Part shown: positions 1 through 5,697 of the stretch, piece after piece | Layout of the letters: each line of letters starts with the position of its first letter | Numbering within the stretch: position 1 is the first letter of the stretch | Notes under the pieces: model-generated | What the model was told of the DNA's origin: nothing | Seen by the model: only the letters and a program-made list of their open reading frames with translations | The model's database searches: none | Source: RBG-13-68-16 sp050018455 | Lineage (GTDB): Bacteria > Acidobacteriota > Thermoanaerobaculia > Thermoanaerobaculales > Thermoanaerobaculaceae | Assembly: GCA_050018455.1 (NCBI GenBank) | Contig: JBEKAA010000072.1 | Location: 1 to 8,459, forward strand | DNA length: 8,459 bases | Reading direction: 5' to 3' | Made by a program: the position numbers and the translations under genes

Positions 1-216
1 GTTCAGGCGAACTTGAGATCTTCCCCGGGGCTGCCCTGGGCAGCGCTCATCATGGCGGCATTTCTGGTCTTCTACTGGCGATTCCTCAAGGGATGGGGGT
101 GGCCCCGGTCCACCTCCGCAGCACGCCGGGAAGGCCTGCGAGCAGAGCCGTTGTCTCCATCGCTGTGGCGATGGTCACTGGTGGCGGGAGGACTCGGACT
201 GGCCGAGTCGATATAG
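1..216 (+). pseudogene. CPBP-family intramembrane protease, N-terminal fragment (5' end outside window)
   Basis: The reading frame is open from base 1 (residues VQANLRSSPGL) to a TAG at 214-216, so the true start lies to the left. It encodes one membrane segment (LPWAALIMAAFLVFYWRFL), the basic GWGWPRSTSAARR block and the start of a second segment (WRWSLVAGGLGLAES), then stops. I recognise it by comparison with the CPBP gene at 4815-5590. Bases 1-15 are identical to 4902-4916, and bases 121-210 match 4916-5005 with about 20 mismatches in 90, roughly 78% identity by hand count. Similarity ends near base 214. The catalytic EExxxR, FxxxH and HxxxN/D motifs are absent, so the product cannot be an active CPBP protease. 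It could instead be a short protein reusing the N-terminus, but a truncated paralogue is simpler. The left-edge position means part of the gene is unseen. Confidence 0.7.
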
Positions 217-333
217 GTACCAGGGGATCCTGTCCCCCTTCCGCGCCCAGCCACGAGACCACCGATCGGCTCCGGACTCAGCTTTCAGCTGGAGCAGTCT
301 CCGAGTTTTGGGTCAACCTCGTCTCGATGAGAG

Positions 334-1395
334 TCAATACTGCGCTCGCCGCCGGTACTCGCCCGGCGTGAGCCCTGTCCTCTCCTTGAATACCGCGTTG
401 AACGTGGACTTCGAATTGAAACCCGCCCGGTAAAGAACGTCGAGGATCGTCGATGACGCTGTTCCGGCTCCGCTGAGGAGTCGTTTTGCTTCCTCGATTC
501 GGTGGTCATTGATCCACTCTGAGAAGGTCTGGGAGTGACCGCGGTTCACGAGCCTGGAAAGGCGACGAGCAGGCATGCCGGCAATCCGCGCGAGGTCGAG
601 GAGCGTGAGTTGCTGGTCCAGGTATGGCCGCTTCTCCGCCACGAACAGCTCGAGTCGTTTGAGATCCTCGAGCTCCTCGGGTCCCAGCGACGCCACCTTC
701 TGCGCCGACACAAGCGTGCGTTCCTCCTCGCTAACCCCGGAAAACAACAACGGCTGCTCAAGTGCTCCGACCACAAAGCCCGTCACGTAGATGAGGAGCG
801 CGGCGGAAAGGAGCGTCGTGAGGAGCGCAGAGTCGCGCTGTCCGACCTCCCCCGCGATGAAGGAGGCCAGGTCAACCACGTAGACAACCAACAGGCCCGC
901 CACGGCGAAGGAAAGCCACGAGTAGGGAATTCTTCGCACATCGGACCGGGTACTAGCGAGGACCCATCGGTACCTATGAATCGTCCTCATCGCCAGTACG
1001 AGATAGGCCCCCAGGCTGATGAACACGGCCACCGCGAGGAGCTCCGGCGCGAGCACGCCCGCGACAAAGAAGCAGAACGCCAACCCGACGGGCAGGAGGT
1101 GCAGACCGTCCGCGGGTCGCAGGCGGCGTCGGAAAGTGAGCGAGCGGATGAAAACAAGAAACAGCGGACCGTAAAGCAGGCCCGACAGCTGGGCAGTCGT
1201 TACTCCCCACGCGATCCGGCCCGCCTGCTGAAGCAGCATCGTGCCGAGGTGGGCCGCGAGGAGGCCCAGGATCGCGGATAGGCTGAGGTTTGTAGGAGGA
1301 TCGAACCTCGAACGTCGAACAAGGAGAAAGACGGCGAAGAAGGCACACTGGAAAACCACCAAGAGCTGGAGCGCGGTGGTAGGGGAGAATGTCAT
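334..1395 (-). CDS. Seven-transmembrane AraC-family transcriptional regulator
   Basis: This is a membrane-embedded one-component regulator, expected to sense an envelope or small-molecule signal and bind DNA through its cytoplasmic C-terminus. From the ATG at 1395 it has 353 residues. About seven hydrophobic helices fill residues 5-235; the first is TTALQLLVVFQCAFFAVFLLV and the last is ALLTTLLSAALLIYVTGFVV. A short linker (SEEERTLVSAQKVASL) leads to an AraC/XylS domain of about 100 residues ending at the C-terminus. Both helix-turn-helices are visible: LTLLDLARIAGMPARRLSRL from about residue 263, and the diagnostic AGFNSKSTFNAVFKERTGLTPGEYRR. An in-frame ATG at 1521 would add 42 residues. 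I prefer 1395 because the first helix begins there and a TATACT box (1423-1418) sits just upstream, inside that extension. Neither start has a clear Shine-Dalgarno. It is divergent from the thioredoxin/hydrolase operon at 1769, its likeliest target, though autoregulation is also possible. Confidence 0.9.
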   Translation of the reverse strand: MTFSPTTALQLLVVFQCAFFAVFLLVRRSRFDPPTNLSLSAILGLLAAHLGTMLLQQAGRIAWGVTTAQLSGLLYGPLFLVFIRSLTFRRRLRPADGLHLLPVGLAFCFFVAGVLAPELLAVAVFISLGAYLVLAMRTIHRYRWVLASTRSDVRRIPYSWLSFAVAGLLVVYVVDLASFIAGEVGQRDSALLTTLLSAALLIYVTGFVVGALEQPLLFSGVSEEERTLVSAQKVASLGPEELEDLKRLELFVAEKRPYLDQQLTLLDLARIAGMPARRLSRLVNRGHSQTFSEWINDHRIEEAKRLLSGAGTASSTILDVLYRAGFNSKSTFNAVFKERTGLTPGEYRRRAQY

Positions 1396-1417
1396 GGCAG
1401 TGGTCGAACCCGCGTAG

Positions 1418-1423
1418 AGTATA
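1418..1423 (-). promoter_or_regulatory. Candidate -10 box for the AraC-type regulator gene
   Basis: Read on the minus strand this is TATACT, one change from the sigma-70 consensus TATAAT, in otherwise GC-rich DNA. It lies 22 bases upstream of the preferred ATG at 1395, which would give a leader of roughly 15 nt. I see no good -35 hexamer at 16-18 bp spacing, so the promoter may be weak or activator-dependent. Confidence 0.35.
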
Positions 1424-1768
1424 GCGGCGCCAGGAAAAGCGACGAGAGAAGCGCTTCTCAAACGACGGACCTCGGCTGCGGAAACGGACAGGTGCATCCA
1501 CCGGTCGGGGTTTGGGCTCATGCCAGGGCCGAAGTTGAAACATCAGCAGCCACCATGGGGTGGCCACCGACCCGATCTTCCGCTCTTCCCCTGGCCTCGA
1601 CTTCAGGTGGTATGGAAGCTGAAGCCCCAAGAGCAACAAGCCGCACTGGGTATGGGCCGGCGTCGTCCAACAGAACGCACGAGCGCAATCTCGGACTTGT
1701 GCTTTGAGGTCCGAGAAGACGTCTGGGTGTTCCTTCGGACGACAACCGGAGGACGAGGCCTCACACTG
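1424..1768. promoter_or_regulatory. Divergent intergenic region between the regulator and the thioredoxin/hydrolase operon
   Basis: No convincing gene lies here. The plus-strand frame is open upstream of 1769, but the extension is proline- and arginine-rich and unlike a protein N-terminus, so I treat it as untranslated. At 1549-1568, GCCACC-ATGG-GGTGGC forms a 6-bp stem overlapping a perfect 10-bp palindrome, GGTGGCCACC (1559-1568). An 8-bp inverted repeat lies at 1689-1716, and a palindrome AGACGTCT at 1717-1724. GGAGG at 1748-1752 is the only Shine-Dalgarno-like run before the operon. The region is the natural place for the operator of the divergent AraC-type regulator, but I cannot identify a specific binding site. 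Confidence 0.45.
1689..1740 (+). promoter_or_regulatory. Competing inverted repeats in the leader of the thioredoxin/hydrolase operon
   Basis: TCTCGGAC (1689-1696) is a perfect inverted repeat of GTCCGAGA (1709-1716) with a 12-nt spacer. The core GTCCGA (1709-1714) can instead pair with a third copy, TCGGAC (1735-1740). The two pairings exclude each other and lie just before the GGAGG at 1748-1752. This could be a two-state RNA leader or simply a repeated protein-binding half-site (TCGGAC three times in about 50 bp). The repeats are directly visible; the function is inference. Confidence 0.35.
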
Positions 1769-3106
1769 ATGAGCATGAACACACGATCGAACGATAGGAG
1801 CCGAGCGAAAAGGAACCTGGCGTGTCCACTGGGGGTCGGCCTGATCTTCTTCGCTGTGAGCGCCGGTTACGCCGGGACCCCGGTCCTCGGTGAACCCCCA
1901 AGCCCCCCTGCTTGCGATGGTGAGGCCACGATCGAGCGCGCCGCTCGCGCCTACCGTGACGCGGCCGCTTTGACCGGGGTTGCGAGCTACGACATCCGCG
2001 TTCCTGGGGCGCCACTTCACCACGAGACGCTGGAGTTCGGCTTCGGGCCGGGAACCGACCTCTACCTCCGCATGCCACAGGGGTACATCGTGCTGGTCCG
2101 TGGCGGTCGCCTCTTCGGGTTTGCCGGCCAACGAACCGACACCGTTGTGATGTGTCCGATCACGAGCGGCCTCCAGACCGCCGTAGACGCAGCGTTCGAA
2201 GGGCTCGGGCCGCCGCTCGTGCCGGTGCCTGCCTTGCTCGGCGCGGCGAGGACGCCAAGCGAGCGGATCCAGGCCTTTTCTCTCAAGTTCTTGGCCTCGC
2301 CGGCCCTCGTCAATTGTGCCGTTTTCGCCGGCGCCGACGGGAAGCCCGTGCGGCAGGTCGTGCTGCGAGCGAGCAACGGTTCGATCAAGGCGCGGTTTGA
2401 CGATGCTTCGGGCCTCCTCGGCGAACTCGACCTCGAGGTCGTCACAGGGCCGGGACGGCCGCCGATCGAGGGCACTGCCCGCTACCAGTTGGTTCCCGGC
2501 GGCGAAACGCCTGGCCTTCCCGAGGCGGCGCCAGGCGCCGCCGTGGTCTCGCGCTTCAGCGAGATCGACCAACCGAAGAAGGCGCTGGAGACGCCGCTCT
2601 CGGGCGAGGCCCTGGTTGATCTTGAAGGCTCTTCGGTGCGCTTGGATCGGCAGCAGGACTCCGTGCGGGTCCTGGAGTTCTGGGCGAGCTGGTGCGTTCC
2701 GTGCCGGCTGACGCTTCCAATCGTTGAAGACTTCGCCCGCTGGGCGCAGCGCAGCCACCTTCCCGTCAAGGTGTTCCTGGTCAACACACTCGAAGCATTC
2801 CAATCTGCCGCGGACGCGCGCCGGCATCTCGAACCGTACCTGGCGGGGGCACGGGTCACGTTGCCAACCTTGGTGGACCTCGACGGCTCCTTTCACAGCA
2901 GATTGGGCAGTGGTCTTCCCCTCACTGTCCTCCTGGATACCTCGGGGCGGATGGTTGCCAAATACAGTGGTTTCGAGCCCGGCATCGCGGAGAAGTTGCG
3001 GGCTGATGTCCTGACCCTTGTCAAGCGCTCGGCAAAATCTCCCGCGGTGCGGAGTGACCCGCCTGGGACGAGCCAGGAGAGAAACAGCAACCAAGGTGAA
3101 CCATGA
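1769..3106 (+). CDS. Secreted protein with LolA/DUF2092-like N-terminal region and C-terminal TlpA/thioredoxin domain
   Basis: This is a predicted exported thiol-disulfide protein of 445 residues from ATG 1769; a second ATG at 1775 is equally possible. Residues 1-35 form a signal peptide with basic residues (RSRAKR), a hydrophobic core (PLGVGLIFFAVSAG) and a small-residue cleavage site near YAG. Residues about 50-260 (AARAYRDAAALTGVASYDI, then alternating beta-rich segments) resemble the lipoprotein-carrier/DUF2092 fold found in periplasmic proteins; this assignment is by pattern and moderate. From about residue 285 to the end is a TlpA-like thioredoxin domain with EFWASWCVPCR (cysteines 309 and 312), the VFLVNT strand and the cis-proline region GLPLTVLLD. 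Reduction or oxidation of envelope proteins is inferred. It overlaps the downstream hydrolase by 4 bp, so the two are probably co-translated. The upstream start is chosen because the signal peptide begins here. GGAGG at 1748-1752 is 16 nt away, longer than usual. Confidence 0.85.
   Translation: MSMNTRSNDRSRAKRNLACPLGVGLIFFAVSAGYAGTPVLGEPPSPPACDGEATIERAARAYRDAAALTGVASYDIRVPGAPLHHETLEFGFGPGTDLYLRMPQGYIVLVRGGRLFGFAGQRTDTVVMCPITSGLQTAVDAAFEGLGPPLVPVPALLGAARTPSERIQAFSLKFLASPALVNCAVFAGADGKPVRQVVLRASNGSIKARFDDASGLLGELDLEVVTGPGRPPIEGTARYQLVPGGETPGLPEAAPGAAVVSRFSEIDQPKKALETPLSGEALVDLEGSSVRLDRQQDSVRVLEFWASWCVPCRLTLPIVEDFARWAQRSHLPVKVFLVNTLEAFQSAADARRHLEPYLAGARVTLPTLVDLDGSFHSRLGSGLPLTVLLDTSGRMVAKYSGFEPGIAEKLRADVLTLVKRSAKSPAVRSDPPGTSQERNSNQGEP
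3093..3099 (+). promoter_or_regulatory. Ribosome binding site inside the upstream gene, setting the hydrolase start
   Basis: AAGGTGA lies a few bases before ATG 3103, within the last codons of the thioredoxin-fusion gene. With the ATGA overlap (start 3103-3105, stop 3104-3106) it supports translational coupling and fixes the start of the hydrolase. Confidence 0.6.
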
Positions 3107-4491
3107 AACGGATCAAGAGGAGCAGGTTGTTCGTCGTGGCTGGAATCGTCGCGGCTTTGGCTCTCGCCGCCCTGCTGTGGCTGCGACAGGTGCCAATGGA
3201 CACCCGCTACAACGGAGCCTACCGGCTCGACGACGGGCGGCTTGTCGTCATCACACCTCGCGAAGGGCGCGAACTCCGCTACCGCATGATGGACGGCGAG
3301 AGCGCGGCTCTACGGCCGGTCGGCGGGGCCTCGTACGAGGCCGGCCCCGGTTGGGAGGAGCGACGACCGGTGAAGGTGCACCTCACGTTTCAGGCCGTTT
3401 TCACCGCCGATTCTGGCGGCTTCACCTGGCGACAGGATGACCGCGAGCAGCGGGCCAGGCGCGTGCCGCTGCCGGAGACCATCTTCAGCTTCAAAAGCGA
3501 CGGGCTGACGCTACGTGGCAAGTTGGTTACGCCTGCCGGCGGAGGTCCGTTCCCGGTGGTTGTGATCGTGCATGGCTCGGAGGAGGAGAGCGCGGTCGAG
3601 AGCTACTTCGAGCCCTACCTGTTCGCGGCGAATGGGATCGCCACGCTGGTGTACGACAAGCGCGGCACCGGGCGGTCGGAGGGCCGGTACACACAAAACT
3701 TCGACGTCCTCGCCGGCGACGTGGTAGCGGCCGTCACCTGGCTCCGCACTCGTCCGGAGATCGATTCCAAGAACATCCACCTTGCAGGCTTCAGCCAGGG
3801 TGGCTGGATCGCACCGCTCGCCGCCCTGCGGGACGGCAAGATTCGTAGTCTCCTGATCGGCTTCGGCCCCATGGTACCGGTCATTTCCCAGGATCGTTGG
3901 GGGTATGTCTACGCCCTCCGGGAGAAGGGGTTTGGCGACGATGCAATTGCGCGGGCCGATGCGGTTTCCGGCCTGATCGGAGCGATGATCGACCGCGGCG
4001 AGGATCGCTGGGGCGAGCTTGGGCGCGCCCTCGAAGCCGCCAAGAGAGAGCCCTGGTTCCAGGTGGCGAAGGGGAGCAACTCGGCTCTCGGTTTCATGAC
4101 CGCCTTGCGCCTGCCTTTGTGGGCGATTCGTCTGTACGCTCGGTGGAAGCTGGAGCCGACCAACGGCAAACCGTTCATCGATCGCTTGTACGACCCGGCC
4201 CCGACGCTGGCCTCACTGAGTTCGACGCCCAGCCTGTGGATCTTCGGTGGCGAGGATCACAGCACGCCGACGGCATGGAGCATCGCGGTTCTCGAGCCGC
4301 TGCGGGCCTCGGGTAGGCCCATCCAGATCAAAGTCTTCCAGCGGGCCGACCACGGCATTCTCCAATTCGAGGTGGGACCCAAAGGCGAACGGCGCTATCT
4401 CGGCTACGAACCGGGCTACTTCCACACTGAGATCGACTGGCTCCGGCGACAAAGCGGACTCCCAGTCCGAGCCTTCACGGCTGAAAAGTGA
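3103..4491 (+). CDS. Membrane-anchored alpha/beta hydrolase (serine esterase/peptidase-like)
   Basis: A 462-residue serine hydrolase held in the membrane by one N-terminal helix (residues 9-27, LFVVAGIVAALALAALLWL, after KRIKRSR), so the catalytic part probably faces the periplasm. Residues about 35-125 form an N-terminal accessory domain. The alpha/beta-hydrolase core starts near residue 128 (FSFKSDGLTLRGKLVTPAGG). It has the oxyanion segment HGS (157-159), the YDKRGTGRSEG loop (184-194), the nucleophile elbow GFSQGG with Ser231, the acid Asp385 in GGEDHSTP, and the base His417 in ADHGI. The triad is complete. The fold belongs with S9-like/dienelactone-hydrolase-like esterases; the substrate cannot be read from the sequence. 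An insertion between about residues 255 and 365 (a helical cap containing ALREKGFGDDAIARADAV) probably shapes the pocket. It is the second gene of the operon with the thioredoxin fusion. Confidence 0.92.
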   Translation: MKRIKRSRLFVVAGIVAALALAALLWLRQVPMDTRYNGAYRLDDGRLVVITPREGRELRYRMMDGESAALRPVGGASYEAGPGWEERRPVKVHLTFQAVFTADSGGFTWRQDDREQRARRVPLPETIFSFKSDGLTLRGKLVTPAGGGPFPVVVIVHGSEEESAVESYFEPYLFAANGIATLVYDKRGTGRSEGRYTQNFDVLAGDVVAAVTWLRTRPEIDSKNIHLAGFSQGGWIAPLAALRDGKIRSLLIGFGPMVPVISQDRWGYVYALREKGFGDDAIARADAVSGLIGAMIDRGEDRWGELGRALEAAKREPWFQVAKGSNSALGFMTALRLPLWAIRLYARWKLEPTNGKPFIDRLYDPAPTLASLSSTPSLWIFGGEDHSTPTAWSIAVLEPLRASGRPIQIKVFQRADHGILQFEVGPKGERRYLGYEPGYFHTEIDWLRRQSGLPVRAFTAEK

Positions 4492-4814
4492 TCGGGTTCG
4501 AGAAGCGCCACGACCTCGCGCGCCATCAGGATCAGCAAGCGTACGTCCTTACCCACGCTCTAAGGGTGTGTTTGGAATGAGTGACTTGAAATTTGATCCG
4601 ATTCGGCTCAGATTCCCGGTCATTCGCCTGAGACACCGTAAGTCCTCGCCGTAGCCCGTCCGACTTCTTGGGGGCAACCGGCAGCGCGACCGTCGTGACG
4701 CATCTGCCGCCCATCACGCAGACCGGGTGCCCGTACCTGCGAACCGGCCTTGCCGGCTTCGGAGAACATTTCCATTTCATTAGCCGTATGTTTACGAGGG
4801 ACAGAGGTCCGTCG
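4492..4814. other. Intergenic region upstream of the CPBP protease gene
   Basis: This 323-bp stretch holds no convincing gene. A 25-codon frame at 4577-4654 (MSDLKFDPIRLRFPV) has no usable ribosome binding site and no recognisable features. The middle part (about 4570-4625) is visibly more AT-rich than its surroundings. One copy of a 16-bp direct repeat lies at 4637-4652. AGAGG at 4803-4807, 7 nt before ATG 4815, is a good ribosome binding site. I see no clear terminator after the hydrolase and no strong -35/-10 pair; a promoter for the CPBP gene is expected here but not identified. Confidence 0.5.
4637..4652 (+). repeat. 16-bp direct repeat, left copy
   Basis: The sequence cgtaagtcctcgccgt is repeated exactly at 5586-5601. 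The copies flank the CPBP gene. In the right copy the repeat includes the CPBP stop codon. Flanking bases on either side do not obviously match. Confidence 0.7.
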
Positions 4815-5590
4815 ATGTGGAACCGCGTTCCTTTGCTGCTGCGCGCTCTGTTGGCGGCGGTCGCCGTGACCGGCACGACGACCGTGGTCTGGGGAGCCCT
4901 CGTTCAGGCGAACTTGCGCGCCGCGCAGGTCTGCGGGCGGAGCCGCTGTCCTCATCGGAATGGCGATGGTCGTTGGCGGCCGGAGGGCTCGGATTGGCCG
5001 CGTCTATCGCCCTGTTCATCGTGTCACACCGGCTGATCAGCTGGCCGCAACCCCCGCGCCCGGATCTCTCCAACATCCCATTCATCACCGTGCTGCCGAG
5101 CCTGCTCATGAGCGCCATCGTCGCGGGGATCGGCGAAGAGGCGGGGTTCCGCGGATACATGCAGGGACCGCTGGAGCGCCGCTACGGGGCCGCCGTAGCC
5201 ATCACCATTACCAGCACTGTCTTCGGCCTGGCGCACCTGAGCCACGGCGCATTTGTACCGTCCATCCTCTTCGACATAGGCTGGGGCGCGCTCTATGGAT
5301 TTCTGACCTACAGGAGCGGCTCCATCGTGCCGGCGGTCGTTCTGCACAGCAGCGCCGACGCTCTGGAATACGTTGCCGCCTGGAAGTTCCCGCCGACGGC
5401 GCCCGTACCTCTGGTGTGGGTGAGCGGCCCCGATCGATTGTTGTGGGTCGACTGCCTTCTGGTGGTGCTGCTCGGAAGTGCCTCGATATGGGCCTTTCGG
5501 CGGCTGGCCGGAACGCGTGCGAACGTCTCGCTGCAGGATGTCGCGTTTGCCGACTCTGAGAGACCGGCAGAAGGGCGTGACGATTCGTAA
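4815..5590 (+). CDS. CPBP-family intramembrane glutamic protease, with 106-bp deletion/frameshift near the N-terminus
   Basis: Membrane protease or immunity-type protein of the CPBP (CAAX protease/Abi) family. Numbered from GTG 4817, the catalytic motifs are intact: EExxxR (Glu107, Glu108, Arg112 in GEEAGFRGY), FGLAH (His140) with His143, and HSSAD (His177; Asp181 where Asn is usual). Several membrane helices run from WSLAAGGLGLAASIALFIV to LLWVDCLLVVLLGSASIWAF. The natural start appears to be ATG 4815, with AGAGG 7 nt upstream and a good first helix (VPLLLRALLAAVAVTGTTTV). That frame shifts at about 4916, where 106 bp present in the base-1 copy are missing, and then runs out of frame to a stop at 5036. 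Reading instead from GTG 4817 keeps the catalytic frame but gives an implausible Arg/Gly-rich N-terminus. TTG 4973 or GTG 5018 could serve as internal starts. The gene is therefore either a recent pseudogene or makes a shortened protease. Confidence 0.75.
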
Positions 5591-5601
5591 GTCCTCGCCG
5601 T
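5586..5601 (+). repeat. 16-bp direct repeat, right copy
   Basis: Exact copy of 4637-4652, starting inside the last sense codon of the CPBP gene and covering its TAA stop. The distance between copies is 949 bp. It is followed closely by a perfect palindrome TTGAGCTCAA (5609-5618). Confidence 0.7.
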
Positions 5602-5685
5602 TTTGGGTTTGAGCTCAATGGGGATGCGGAAGGACCAGCCACAAGTGTGGTTCAGCACACGGGTGCAGGTCGGAAAGTTCGGGTG

Positions 5686-5691
5686 AAGGGG
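5686..5691 (+). promoter_or_regulatory. Ribosome binding site deciding the start of the membrane TlpA-like gene
   Basis: AAGGGG within a G-run lies 6 nt before ATG 5698. The frame is open further upstream to a GTG at 5647, but that extension (VQHTGAGRKVRVKGG) has no comparable site and no membrane character, so 5698 is preferred. Confidence 0.6.
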
Positions 5692-5697
5692 GGGCTC

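Noticed and set aside
222..239. Small hairpin (GGGGA, loop, TCCCC) between the CPBP fragment and the regulator
   Set aside because: Only 5 bp of stem with no T-run on either strand; not enough to call a terminator.
1520..1768. Extended N-terminus of the thioredoxin fusion from an ATG at 1520
   Set aside because: The 83 extra residues would place the signal peptide internally, lack a ribosome binding site and are Pro/Arg-rich; the start at 1769 (or 1775) fits better.
974..3094. Long open minus-strand frame of about 700 codons overlapping the regulator and the thioredoxin fusion
   Set aside because: It is antisense to two well-supported genes, has no recognisable domain and is Arg/Pro/Gly-rich, as expected of a frame kept open by GC-rich codon use.
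4577..4654. 25-codon frame upstream of the CPBP gene
   Set aside because: No usable ribosome binding site, no homology I recognise, and it ends within two bases of the direct repeat, so coding is unsupported.
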